Assembly: GCA_049650345.1 (NCBI GenBank) | Contig: JBARZY010000128.1 | Coordinates: forward strand, 1-64,000 | Length of the DNA: 64,000 nt | Source of the DNA: Glaciecola sp049650345 | GTDB taxonomy: Bacteria > Pseudomonadota > Gammaproteobacteria > Enterobacterales > Alteromonadaceae | Reading direction: 5' to 3' | Shown: one piece after another, positions 17,945 to 27,061 of the stretch | Layout of the letters: the number at the start of each line of letters is the position of its first letter | Position numbering within the stretch: the stretch's first letter is position 1 | Position numbers and translations under genes: made by a program | Notes under the pieces: generated by a model | The model's input: the letters and a program-made list of their open reading frames with translations, nothing else | The model's database searches: none | Told to the model about the DNA's origin: nothing

Positions 17945-20764
17945 TTAGTCTGACTCTTCGTCACGATCCATCACAATATGCACGCCGCGCTCGTCTTGCA
18001 CGATACGTTGACCCTCTTGCAGCTCAAACTTATTTTCTACTGGCTCAAATAGTTTTTCTGGGAACTCTTGCGAAGGCTGAGTGGTGCTTTGTGATGGTTT
18101 TTCACCGCCATCGTTAAAGTGCACAATTTGTTTCCAGCAGCGAGTAATGTTGTCGCCCAAAATAATCAGTAAATCGTTTTGATTGCTGGCCGCTAAACTA
18201 TGTTCCACCGCATCTTCTTCACTGGGGATAACAGTAATGTTGGTTTCAGCTACGCCCATCTCCATTAAGGCGTGTTTTAGCATGTCAGGCACTTCACTGG
18301 GGCCTCGGCCTCGGCGATCGTCATCGGCTTTACAAACAAAGTGGTCAAAGGTATTGGCAACTATTTTCGCCGCTGCCACAATGTCTTCATCACGACGGTC
18401 TCCGGGCATAGCCAATACAATAGTGCGTTTGCCTTTTACTTCTAAGCGCGCGGCTAAATCGGTGATGGTTTGAATTGCAGCAGGGTTGTGAGCATAGTCT
18501 AAAATAACTTTAAACGGATGCTCGTCAAAAATGTTTAAACGCCCTGGTGCTTGATAGAACGAGGTATTGAATATCCGCAGGCCTTGGCGAATGTCCTCTA
18601 ATGAGGCGTCAAATTTATACGCCATAGCAGTAGCAAACATAGCATTTTGCACGTTGTGCATGGCTTTGCCTTCTATCGTGGCGGGTATTAGGTGTGTCCA
18701 CAATAAGGGGATGTGTGCGCCGTTGTCATATATGGTGATCATGTCGCCATTTATGCCTTTCTCTAGCACAACCGCAAGACCACCGCTGCGAATATGTTCG
18801 CGCACCAAGCCATGACCTGAATCCATGGTGACATAACAAATTTGCTTTGCTGAACAATATTCTGCCATTTGTAAGCAATGCACGTCGTCAGCATTTAATA
18901 CAACGCAGTCTTTGGCCACTTCTACCACAACGCGTTTCACTTTGGCCAAATCTTCTAGCGAATTCACCCCGCGTTGGCCAAGGTGATCGGCTGAAATATT
19001 TAAGCAGGCACCTACGTCACAACTTTGATAGCCCAAGCCGCGCTTCACAATACCGCCTCTGGCAGTTTCCATTATGGCAAAGTCTACACTAGGGTCGCGC
19101 AATACAATTTGCGCCGAGGTTGGGCCGGTCATATCTCCTTTTACAGTAAGGTGTCCGTCAATGTATACGCCGTCGGTGCTGGTCATTCCGGTGGTGTAAC
19201 CAACTGATTTCATGATACTTGCTAGCATACGAGAGGTAGTAGTTTTACCGTTTGTGCCGGTAATTGCAGCAACGGGTATAGTGGCGTTAGTGCCTACCGG
19301 AAACAGCATATCCATGACTTTGCCTGCCACATCGCGTGGACTACCTTCACTGGGCGCTACATGCATTCTAAAGCCAGGAGCGGCATTGCATTCACAAATA
19401 CCGCCACCAATGTCTTTGTACGATTTACTGATGTCATCGGTTAAAAAGTCTACGCCGCCTATATCAAGGCCAATGGCCCTAATTGCCCGAATAGCCATGT
19501 CGCGATTGTCGGGGTGGACAACATCTGTCACGTCTATTGCTGTGCCGCCGGTAGATAAGTTAGCGGTGCTACGCAAGTAAAACACATGGCCTGGTTCAAG
19601 CACGGTATCAACTGTATAACCGGCGTCTTCCATTAAGCGCAGAGCCTGAATATCAAGTTCTAATTGAGTAAGTACCTTCTCGTGACCCACACCTCGGCGT
19701 GGGTCTTGATTTACAATATCAATTAGCTCACCAATGTTGTGTTTGCCATCGCCGATAACATGGCCCGGCACTCGTTTTGCTACGGCGACGAGTTCGTTAT
19801 TAACCACCAACATACGATGGTCATAACCCGTTAAGAAACTTTCTACCAGTACCGCTCTACTAGTGCCATGTTTTTGCGCTTCGCTAAAAGCAGTAGCCAC
19901 CTCGTCATCGTTAGTTAAGTTAATACTTACTCCGCGCCCATGGTTCGCATTAAGTGGCTTAATAACAACAGGGAAGCCAATTCTTCGGGCCGCACGTATG
20001 GCTTGGCGTTCGCTGTAAATCATTAATTGCTGAGGTACAGGTAGGCCTAAATCGTTGAGTAAATTATGGGTGTCTTCTTTGTCGCATGAAATTTCTACGG
20101 CAATGTGTTTTGTTTCGCTGGTAATGGTCGCTTGAATGCGTTGTTGATATTTACCGTGACCAAATTGCACCAATGAATAGTTGTTTAAGCGCAACCATGG
20201 AATATCGCGGTCTTCTGCAGCTTTTACCAGCGATGCAGTACTAGGGCCAAACTCTTTGCGCTGGGCCATTTTAATAAAGTCGGTAAGTTCTTCTGCAAAA
20301 TTAAAATCGCTTTCTATTTCAGCATTTATGGCCTCTTGCACGTTTTTGGGCATTAGGTGTTTCAATAACTTCATGCCTAACATACCGGCTTCAATGCCCA
20401 CATCGCGCTGCTTGTACTGATACACCACATAGTAACAACCAGGGTCTTCTAAGCTACGGGTTCGTCCAAAGCTTACTGGCGAGCCTGCTAAATTTTGCAG
20501 CTCTATAGCAACGTGCTCCCAAATATGGCCAATCCACGTGCCTTCATCTTCACGTAGACGACGTAAAAACCCACCTTCTTCACCATAAGAACAGCCATGA
20601 CTCTGCAAAGTAGGAATTGCGCTGACTAAGCCTTCAATAAAATCGGTCCCCAGTTTTACTGATGGCCAATGTTCAAGTTCGCCTAAGTCTATTTGATAAC
20701 AAATTACAGGGAAGTTGGCGTAAACATTTGGACCTACATACACATTTTGACTGAGTATTTTCAT
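17945..20764 (-). CDS. cphA: Cyanophycin synthetase
   Basis: About 939 residues, slightly above the usual length. The start is ATG 20764 (MKILSQNVYVGPNVYA), with GAGGAA about 10 nt upstream; an in-frame GTG at 20782 sits on that site. Order: N-terminal CphA domain (IGHIWEHVAIELQNLAG), ATP-grasp domain (FPVVIKPLNANHGRGVSINL, CNAAPGFRMHVAPS) and a Mur-ligase-like domain with AAITGTNGKTTTSRM near residue 490-505, RGGIVKRGLGY, ADHLGQRG and LDYAHNPAAI. It makes multi-L-arginyl-poly-L-aspartate from Asp, Arg and ATP without a ribosome. A charged C-terminal tail of about 55 residues (SQSTTQPSQE...) extends past the core. Downstream of cphB and iadA in the same direction. Confidence 0.96.
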   Translation of the reverse strand: MKILSQNVYVGPNVYANFPVICYQIDLGELEHWPSVKLGTDFIEGLVSAIPTLQSHGCSYGEEGGFLRRLREDEGTWIGHIWEHVAIELQNLAGSPVSFGRTRSLEDPGCYYVVYQYKQRDVGIEAGMLGMKLLKHLMPKNVQEAINAEIESDFNFAEELTDFIKMAQRKEFGPSTASLVKAAEDRDIPWLRLNNYSLVQFGHGKYQQRIQATITSETKHIAVEISCDKEDTHNLLNDLGLPVPQQLMIYSERQAIRAARRIGFPVVIKPLNANHGRGVSINLTNDDEVATAFSEAQKHGTSRAVLVESFLTGYDHRMLVVNNELVAVAKRVPGHVIGDGKHNIGELIDIVNQDPRRGVGHEKVLTQLELDIQALRLMEDAGYTVDTVLEPGHVFYLRSTANLSTGGTAIDVTDVVHPDNRDMAIRAIRAIGLDIGGVDFLTDDISKSYKDIGGGICECNAAPGFRMHVAPSEGSPRDVAGKVMDMLFPVGTNATIPVAAITGTNGKTTTSRMLASIMKSVGYTTGMTSTDGVYIDGHLTVKGDMTGPTSAQIVLRDPSVDFAIMETARGGIVKRGLGYQSCDVGACLNISADHLGQRGVNSLEDLAKVKRVVVEVAKDCVVLNADDVHCLQMAEYCSAKQICYVTMDSGHGLVREHIRSGGLAVVLEKGINGDMITIYDNGAHIPLLWTHLIPATIEGKAMHNVQNAMFATAMAYKFDASLEDIRQGLRIFNTSFYQAPGRLNIFDEHPFKVILDYAHNPAAIQTITDLAARLEVKGKRTIVLAMPGDRRDEDIVAAAKIVANTFDHFVCKADDDRRGRGPSEVPDMLKHALMEMGVAETNITVIPSEEDAVEHSLAASNQNDLLIILGDNITRCWKQIVHFNDGGEKPSQSTTQPSQEFPEKLFEPVENKFELQEGQRIVQDERGVHIVMDRDEESD

Positions 20765-20815
20765 ACAGAAGAGATTCCTCACAAGAATTGCGCTTAATCA
20801 TATACCGTACATAAA

Positions 20816-20837
20816 AAAGGTAGCTTACGCTACCTTT
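20816..20837 (-). terminator. Terminator between cphB and cphA
   Basis: On the minus strand AAAGGTAGC pairs with GCTACCTTT around a 4-nt loop and is followed by a TTTTTT run. It lies between the cphB stop (20868) and the cphA start (20764), so it can uncouple breakdown genes from synthesis genes. Confidence 0.85.
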
Positions 20838-20867
20838 AGTTTTATATGATATTGACGTGTGTCAAAG

Positions 20868-21686
20868 CTACTCTACATAAGCCTTTCGGTTAGAAATATC
20901 AAAGCGCCCACCGGCGGCAATAATATGCAGTTTTACGTTTAACAAGGTTAATGCATCGCCTGTGCGTGCCTCAGCCATAGACGAGTATTCAATGTCACTT
21001 GGGTCTACTACCGTAATCGCGCCGCTTCCCACAACCGTAAATACGTTGTCGTGGTCAATAAAAGCTGCGGTATCTTCATCTAAGCCCACGCCAATTAAGA
21101 AAGGGTTGTACGACACTGCCGAAAGTAAACGTGCTAAGCGGTTACGTTCATTAAAGTGTTGATCAACCACAATGGTGTTAATCAGTCCCATGCCTGGGGC
21201 AAGGTTAACGCCATCTTCTGTTGGCACAATACCGGTGCTGCCGCCAGTGATCATGTGTTGCGATACAATAGCGGCACCTGCTGAGGTGCCTGCATAATTA
21301 ACGCCTTGTGCATTTAGCTTTCTAATCGCCTGCGCAATCGGCGTGCCGCCTAAAATAGTCGATAAACGTAATTGATTACCTCCGGTGATAAAGATACCGG
21401 TACTTTTTTCTAAGGTTTTTACGTAATCTTCGTTTTGTGCATCGCTGCGTTCAGTAATCGGTAGCGAATAGGTTTTTTTTACACCTATGTCTTCAAATAT
21501 TTTTTGATAACGAGGGCCTGTATCATCTAATTGCGACGCGGTGGGAATAACGGTAATTACCGCATCTTTGCCACCCGATAAAGTAACAAATTTGGCCAAA
21601 ATTTCAGGGTTATCTAGCTTTTCTTCTGCGCCGCCAATAGGGATAACATATCCGCGTTGGGTGCCGTTTATGGTAGGAGAGGGCAT
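20868..21686 (-). CDS. cphB: Cyanophycinase
   Basis: A 272-residue S51-family serine hydrolase. The nucleophile is S135 in YAGTSAGAAIVS. Other family blocks are GYVIPIGGAEEKL, VIPTASQLDDTG, GIFITGGNQLRLS and FLIGVGLDEDTAAFI. It degrades cyanophycin to beta-Asp-Arg dipeptides. There is no signal peptide, so it acts on the cell's own granules. It follows iadA by 5 bp, and the two form a degradation pair. A terminator separates it from cphA. Confidence 0.95.
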   Translation of the reverse strand: MPSPTINGTQRGYVIPIGGAEEKLDNPEILAKFVTLSGGKDAVITVIPTASQLDDTGPRYQKIFEDIGVKKTYSLPITERSDAQNEDYVKTLEKSTGIFITGGNQLRLSTILGGTPIAQAIRKLNAQGVNYAGTSAGAAIVSQHMITGGSTGIVPTEDGVNLAPGMGLINTIVVDQHFNERNRLARLLSAVSYNPFLIGVGLDEDTAAFIDHDNVFTVVGSGAITVVDPSDIEYSSMAEARTGDALTLLNVKLHIIAAGGRFDISNRKAYVE

Positions 21687-21691
21687 AGTGT

Positions 21692-22840
21692 TTACTCGAA
21701 AGTACCTTTTTTAAGTTGCTGTTTGTGTTTCACATGCCAATGGCCCAATGCCATCACATGGTCTATTTTGTTATTTTGGTCAAATATAATTAAGTCGGCG
21801 TCGGCGCCAACAGATATATGCCCTTTATGATGAAAATTCATGAGTTGTGCAACATTTTTCGTAAAAAACGGTAAAAAGGTCTCAATAGCGTTGTTGCTAT
21901 CAACTAACTCATAAAAAATGTTGGTCATAGATTGTGAATCGGCAAAGTCCATTTTGGCTAGGCTACCGTCAGCATGAAAATCAGGCAAACAACCGCCGCC
22001 ATCTGAACTAATAGTTAACTTGTCTTGCGGTAGCTCTTGCTCCATGTAGCGCACTAAGGCCTCGGCGGGCTCGTATCCCACGTCGCCTGTTTCAAACGCA
22101 GTTACGTCTACCCAGCAGCCTTGTTTTGCCAGCTCACAGGCTTCTTCAAACAAAAATTTCTGTCGATTAATGTGGGTTGGATTGTAAGTGCGCGCGGGTA
22201 TTTCAGCTTGTTGTAACGCTTCACGCACCAAGCTTAAGCCGCGTTCGCCATCGCCTAAATGCAAATGCAGCATACCTGCTTTGCCTGTCATTAAGCGGGC
22301 AACATGCGCTTGTGAAGCAATTTTTAATAATTCATTTAAGGTAGGTTGGCTAGAGCGGTGATCGCTAATTGCCAATTCACCGACTCCAATAACAGGTTCA
22401 ATAAAAACAATGTCAGATTGTACTGAGCCAGTCAGTGTTGTTGGCGGTAGGTGATAGCCCCCGGTGTAGCAATAAGCTGAAAAGCCTTCTTCACGTAACG
22501 CATATACTTGTGCCACTACCGATTCAGTATTTCGAGTCAAATCGTCGGTGCCTAGCAAGCCTACTGCCGTTGTCACGCCTGCTCGGGTAAATTTACTTAA
22601 AGGCACTGGTGGTACACGTGTTGCAAATCCTGCTTCACCACCGCCGCCGGTGATGTGGGTGTGTCCATCAATAAACCCTGGGGTAAGCATCACGCCGTTG
22701 GCATCTACCACGTTGTGCTCAATATTAAGTTCGGGTTCGGTGCTGCCGACATAGGCTATTTTACCGCCTGCCACCAAAATATGTTTAATACCTAGCGCTT
22801 GAGGGGCGTATACATTGGCGTTTTTAATAAGAGTTATCAA
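21692..22840 (-). CDS. iadA: Beta-aspartyl (isoaspartyl) dipeptidase
   Basis: A 382-residue amidohydrolase. Metal-binding PGFIDGHTHITGGGGEAGF is the IadA form of the HxH motif. Further blocks are GMLHLHLGDGERGL, NPTHINRQKFLFEEA and the late aspartate in TISSDGGGCLPDF. It splits beta-Asp-Xaa dipeptides, here most likely the beta-Asp-Arg released by cyanophycinase, giving Asp and Arg. First gene of the minus-strand cyanophycin cluster. E. coli IadA has the same fold but acts on isoaspartyl peptides in general. Confidence 0.93.
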   Translation of the reverse strand: MITLIKNANVYAPQALGIKHILVAGGKIAYVGSTEPELNIEHNVVDANGVMLTPGFIDGHTHITGGGGEAGFATRVPPVPLSKFTRAGVTTAVGLLGTDDLTRNTESVVAQVYALREEGFSAYCYTGGYHLPPTTLTGSVQSDIVFIEPVIGVGELAISDHRSSQPTLNELLKIASQAHVARLMTGKAGMLHLHLGDGERGLSLVREALQQAEIPARTYNPTHINRQKFLFEEACELAKQGCWVDVTAFETGDVGYEPAEALVRYMEQELPQDKLTISSDGGGCLPDFHADGSLAKMDFADSQSMTNIFYELVDSNNAIETFLPFFTKNVAQLMNFHHKGHISVGADADLIIFDQNNKIDHVMALGHWHVKHKQQLKKGTFE

Positions 22841-22917
22841 TGTGTTATGCTCAATTGTGCATATGTAGACTAAGCTAGCATTGCTGTTTGTGATTGCTTG
22901 GGGCAGATTGTAACCTA

Positions 22918-22943
22918 GCTAGTACTTATTCACTAGTACTAGC
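22918..22943. other. Perfect hairpin between dgt and iadA
   Basis: GCTAGTACT (22918-22926) and AGTACTAGC (22935-22943) form a perfect 9-bp stem with an 8-nt loop. It follows the dgt stop on the minus strand and precedes iadA, but no T-run follows. It may be a weak terminator or a DNA-binding palindrome for the cyanophycin genes. Confidence 0.45.
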
Positions 22944-22994
22944 CATATTTAGTAAAAGTACATTTTGCGGTTAATCAAATGGCATGCAGCGATG

Positions 22995-24569
22995 TTACAC
23001 CGCGAATAACAAGCGATATTCGTCAAGGGAGTTTTGATCAGTCATGCCACTCACATGGTCTTGAATTAGTCGGCATCTATAATAGTATTCCACTGTACTA
23101 AACGGCAAGTCTGTTTCTGATACCTTGGTATGCGCCACAAGGCCATTTTTCTCGATGTCTTCTATGGTGCGAATATAGTGAGACAAGTGTTTTTTGTCTA
23201 AGCGTTTAACCAAGCGTGACGCCAATGCAAAGCCTTTTTCTTGTTTACACACTTGCATAAACTCACTTGCGCTGAGTTGCAACAGCACGCTAAGTTTGTC
23301 AAACAAACCATGTAATATTTGGTATCCCTGTAACTCAATGGTCTCGACTTCTTTTACACAAAATACGTGTTTTAGCGCCACATTTTTTAAGGTAAGTGAG
23401 AGGGCATGTTCAGCACTGCGGTCTTCAAGCAAGGCCTGATTAAAGCTGCCTTCAGTGATAGCTTCGATATGGTGTAAAAATCGCTGGCTAGCATGCATCA
23501 CCAAAGGGTGCACAATGGCTACTCTAAAACTCACGAAAAATGCATTGTCTTTACTCACATCCTCGTTGTCATAGGCTTCCTTTGCTCGTGCACAAACAAA
23601 GGTCATTTTATCGTTAACAGACACGTCACTGTATGTCGCTGCTTGTTCTGGTGCTTGATGATTTTCCGCCGCTTCACCTATCTCAAACTCCTTAATGACC
23701 TTTGCATATTCTGTTATTAATGCCCTTTGTAATTGGTCTACCGAAATAATGCCTTTTACCACCGCATCTTCTAGGTCTGCCATGCAATAAGAAATATCGT
23801 CGGCCGCTTCCATAATGTAGGTAGCGGGATGGCGATGTAGGTCTTGTACATTTAGGGACGCTTGTATAGCTGAGACTGCGTTTTGTTCACTGAAATAATA
23901 ACCCACCTTTTTTTGTAAATAATAAAGGGGGTGGTCTTTACTTGGCTTCGGGTCAGTACCGCAGCGGGTGTATTTTAAGATGCTCGCAACCAAGCTATTA
24001 CTTAAATTGAGGCCCATTAAATGATGCACTAGCCTAATTGCCTGAGCGTTGCCTTCAAAATGACTCACATCGGCAAACAAGGCTTGCTCATTTGCGCTTA
24101 ATTCATGTGGGTCACCTTGCTGATAATAGGCTAAGGCATGTTGGTTAAACCATTCACTAATAGCATGCTCGCCAAAATGCCCAAAGGGCGGGTTGCCCAC
24201 ATCGTGTAATATACAGGCCATTTCTACCACGGTTTCTAGTTGTCGTTCTGATGTAGCTAATAAGTATTGTTGACTCAATTCTTTCGACGCGGTGCTACAA
24301 ATTGTTTTAACAATATGACGTCCCACTTGCATGACTTCTAATGAGTGAGTTAAACGGCTGCGCACAGCAGCGTTTTTTTCCAGTGGAAATACTTGGGTCT
24401 TTTGCTGCAAGCGCCTTACTGCAGCGCTATTAAGTACACGTCCGCGATCACTTTCAAACGCCATAGACAATGCTTGGTGTTGTGTTTCGATGCTTGCTGT
24501 TGAGCCATCTTGGCTGTGGGCTGCGCTGTCGCGATAGCGCATTGCGCTTAGCTTAAGTGGATGATGCAC
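22995..24569 (-). CDS. dgt: Deoxyguanosinetriphosphate triphosphohydrolase-like protein
   Basis: HD-domain dNTP triphosphohydrolase of 524 residues. ESDRGRVLNSAAVRRLQQKT and RSRLTHSLEVMQVGRHI carry the first histidine. ILHDVGNPPFGHFGEHAI carries the HD pair, and MEAADDISYCMADLEDA the last aspartate. It converts dGTP to deoxyguanosine and triphosphate in the E. coli type. The GTG at 24569 is preferred because it keeps residues aligning with the E. coli N-terminus; the alternative is ATG 24542. Divergent from the outer-membrane gene at 24673. Confidence 0.93.
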   Translation of the reverse strand: MHHPLKLSAMRYRDSAAHSQDGSTASIETQHQALSMAFESDRGRVLNSAAVRRLQQKTQVFPLEKNAAVRSRLTHSLEVMQVGRHIVKTICSTASKELSQQYLLATSERQLETVVEMACILHDVGNPPFGHFGEHAISEWFNQHALAYYQQGDPHELSANEQALFADVSHFEGNAQAIRLVHHLMGLNLSNSLVASILKYTRCGTDPKPSKDHPLYYLQKKVGYYFSEQNAVSAIQASLNVQDLHRHPATYIMEAADDISYCMADLEDAVVKGIISVDQLQRALITEYAKVIKEFEIGEAAENHQAPEQAATYSDVSVNDKMTFVCARAKEAYDNEDVSKDNAFFVSFRVAIVHPLVMHASQRFLHHIEAITEGSFNQALLEDRSAEHALSLTLKNVALKHVFCVKEVETIELQGYQILHGLFDKLSVLLQLSASEFMQVCKQEKGFALASRLVKRLDKKHLSHYIRTIEDIEKNGLVAHTKVSETDLPFSTVEYYYRCRLIQDHVSGMTDQNSLDEYRLLFAV

Positions 24570-24672
24570 GTAAGAGTAAACCTTGAGATTGCTTGCTAAG
24601 TCGCTAATTTACCACTATTTATGTAGGCGCTAAACAAAAAATCCATAAACTGCTGGCAACAAATGGGATAAA

Positions 24673-25668
24673 ATGCGCATAATCTCGACTAATTCACATT
24701 CATTAAGGGTGCCAGTGCGCTACTTTTACTCAATTTTAACCTTATTTTGTATCGCCGTATTGGGCACCTTATTGCCATGCAGGGCAATGGCTGTAGAGGC
24801 GTTTACGCAAACGCTAGATGTACAATTACGTGCAGACGATCGTTCTTCGCAAGATTTGCGCTATCAATATCGTGCTCGCTACTATGCCGATTATCAATTT
24901 ACGCAGGCATGGTCAGCGCATACCTTTGTGGTAACCGGTGACAGCTTTGGCTCAAGTCATAATACCTTTGACGACAATAGCGCCGATTATATTTACGTTC
25001 GCAGAATATATGCGCGTCATGAAGGCGATTATGGTAAAACTGAAGTAGGTATATTGCCCACGTACAAAGGCAGGGTGTCTTCTTCGGGCTTATCTAAAGA
25101 CGGTTGGATAAAAGGCCTTCGTCATGTAAGAGACATGAATGGCAATAAGTTAGAATTTGTTGTTGGACAACTTGATTCACTCGATGCGCGCGATGCCCTA
25201 TCAGGGATTGGCAAGCTAGATTATTTTGAAGCTGAATATTCTGCTCGACTTAACGAGCTCCTTAGCTACGAGCTAAGTTTCGAGCGCATGACCCAAGCGA
25301 ACTTTGTTAGAACCGAGTTACGTTTTGATTTAGCTGACTCATCTACCTTGTTTACCGAGGTAGTGACGCGCGTGAATAATTCAAAACTGAAATTTGTGCT
25401 AGGTGTTGATGGTGCATTTGATATTGGCGGTTACCCGCTGGATTATTTTGCCCATTATTCGTTTGTGAGCAGTAAGTTTGGGTTGCGCGCTGAATTAACA
25501 GAAGATTTTTTAGGCAGCGGCAATGGTATTTCAAGCGAGATATCAGGTAATGTAGCAACATCTTTTGCTCGTGTTTTACAGGCGCAAGATGTAGATTGGT
25601 TTGTGAGATTTGATAAGGTCAACTCGCAAACGCGTCTAATGGCAGGTATTAAGTGGTCATTTCAATAA
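24673..25668 (+). CDS. Putative outer-membrane beta-barrel (porin-like) protein, function unknown
   Basis: 331 residues with an N-terminal export signal (hydrophobic about 15-37, ending CRAMA). The rest alternates polar and hydrophobic residues with many aromatics (LRYQYRARYYADYQFTQAWSAHTFVV, YPLDYFAHYSFVSSKFGLRAELT, RLMAGIKWSFQ), and it ends in an aromatic-Gln tail. These are barrel features. DDNSADYIYVRRIYARHEGDYGKTEVGILP resembles porin strands. I do not recognise the family. It is 102 bp upstream of the sulfhydrylase gene, with a loose link at best. Confidence 0.65.
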   Translation: MRIISTNSHSLRVPVRYFYSILTLFCIAVLGTLLPCRAMAVEAFTQTLDVQLRADDRSSQDLRYQYRARYYADYQFTQAWSAHTFVVTGDSFGSSHNTFDDNSADYIYVRRIYARHEGDYGKTEVGILPTYKGRVSSSGLSKDGWIKGLRHVRDMNGNKLEFVVGQLDSLDARDALSGIGKLDYFEAEYSARLNELLSYELSFERMTQANFVRTELRFDLADSSTLFTEVVTRVNNSKLKFVLGVDGAFDIGGYPLDYFAHYSFVSSKFGLRAELTEDFLGSGNGISSEISGNVATSFARVLQAQDVDWFVRFDKVNSQTRLMAGIKWSFQ

Positions 25669-25770
25669 TAAGAACCACATTTATAAGCATATATTCAACA
25701 AACAAGCAAATGGGACGGCACGTGTCTCCCCATCTAATAATGCAACAAAGCCATAATGTAAGGAACTCAC

Positions 25771-27048
25771 ATGAAACCAGAAACAATTGCGCTGCATGCC
25801 GGTTACACCAGTGAAGCAACAACGAAAGCGGCGACCACGCCTATTTATCAAACCACTTCATTTACTTTCGATGATACCCAGCATGGTGCAGACTTATTCA
25901 ACCTAGCAGTACCGGGTAATATTTACAGCCGTATTATGAACCCTACTAATGCGGTGCTAGAGCAACGCGTAACCGAGCTAGAGGGCGGCATTGGTGCGCT
26001 AGCAGTGGCATCAGGCATGGCAGCAATACGTTATGCCATTGAGGCTATCGCCGAAGTAGGCAGTAATATTGTGAGCTCAAACCAGTTGTATGGTGGCACA
26101 TATAATTTGTTTGCTCACACCTTTGTTAGGCAAGGCATAGAGGTACGCTTTGCTGACGGCGAAGATTACGACACACTGGCCTCACTCATTGATGAGAACA
26201 CCCGTGCCTTGTATTGCGAATCAATTGGTAACCCTGCAGGCAACGTAGTGGATATTGCAAAATGGGCTGAAATTGCTCATGCCGCTGGCGTTCCGCTAAT
26301 TGTTGATAATACCGTTGCCACCCCCGTTTTATGTAAAGCTTTCGATCATGGTGCTGATATTGTTGTGCATTCATTGACTAAATACATTGGCGGCCATGGC
26401 ACTACCATAGGCGGTATTATTGTTGATTCGGGCAAATTTGATTGGGCCGCAAATGCAGAGCGATTCAGTATGATGACTACTCCAGACCCGTCGTATCATG
26501 GCGTGATATACACCGAAGCGCTTGGGCCAGCGGCATATATTGGACGGTGCAGGGTTGTACCATTGCGCAATACCGGTGCATCGTTGTCAGCACAAAGCGC
26601 ATTCCAAATTATGCAGGGGCTTGAAACCTTATCATTAAGAATGGAGCGTCACTGCGAAAACGCTGAAAAAGTGGCTGCATATCTTGAGAACCATAACGCG
26701 GTGAATTGGGTTAACTATGCCGCGCTACCTACCAGTAAATATCATGATACTTGTCAAAAAATATGCGGCGGTAAAGCAGCCGGCATTATCAGTTTTGGTA
26801 TTAACGGCGGTATCGACGCCGGTGGTAAATTTATTGATGCGCTGCAGTTAATTTTGCGCTTGGTAAATATTGGTGATGCAAAATCGTTGGCATGTCACCC
26901 AGCAAGTACCACCCATCGCCAGTTAAACCCTGAAGAGCTCGCTGCGGTGGGTGTATCTGAAGAAATGGTGCGAATTTCGGTGGGCATTGAGCACATTGAC
27001 GATATTATTGCTGATATTGAACAAGCTTTAGCTGCAAGCCAGTCATAG
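25771..27048 (+). CDS. metY: O-acetylhomoserine sulfhydrylase-type PLP enzyme
   Basis: A 425-residue Cys/Met-metabolism PLP enzyme. The start shows KPETIALHAGY and TPIYQTTSFTFDDTQHGADLF, typical of O-acetylhomoserine aminocarboxypropyltransferases. The cofactor lysine is K204 in HSLTKYIGGHG; IYSRIMNPTNAVLE and SVGIEHIDDIIADIEQAL are also characteristic. It makes homocysteine from O-acetylhomoserine and sulfide. The next gene (roxA) begins 13 bp after its stop, suggesting co-transcription. Substrate preference is not decided by sequence. Confidence 0.92.
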   Translation: MKPETIALHAGYTSEATTKAATTPIYQTTSFTFDDTQHGADLFNLAVPGNIYSRIMNPTNAVLEQRVTELEGGIGALAVASGMAAIRYAIEAIAEVGSNIVSSNQLYGGTYNLFAHTFVRQGIEVRFADGEDYDTLASLIDENTRALYCESIGNPAGNVVDIAKWAEIAHAAGVPLIVDNTVATPVLCKAFDHGADIVVHSLTKYIGGHGTTIGGIIVDSGKFDWAANAERFSMMTTPDPSYHGVIYTEALGPAAYIGRCRVVPLRNTGASLSAQSAFQIMQGLETLSLRMERHCENAEKVAAYLENHNAVNWVNYAALPTSKYHDTCQKICGGKAAGIISFGINGGIDAGGKFIDALQLILRLVNIGDAKSLACHPASTTHRQLNPEELAAVGVSEEMVRISVGIEHIDDIIADIEQALAASQS

Positions 27049-27061
27049 CGGTTTGCCCAAT

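Noticed and set aside
25669..25770. Possible SAM-type riboswitch ahead of the sulfhydrylase gene
   Set aside because: Only a short weak GGGA/TCCC pairing is visible; no known riboswitch core could be recognised.
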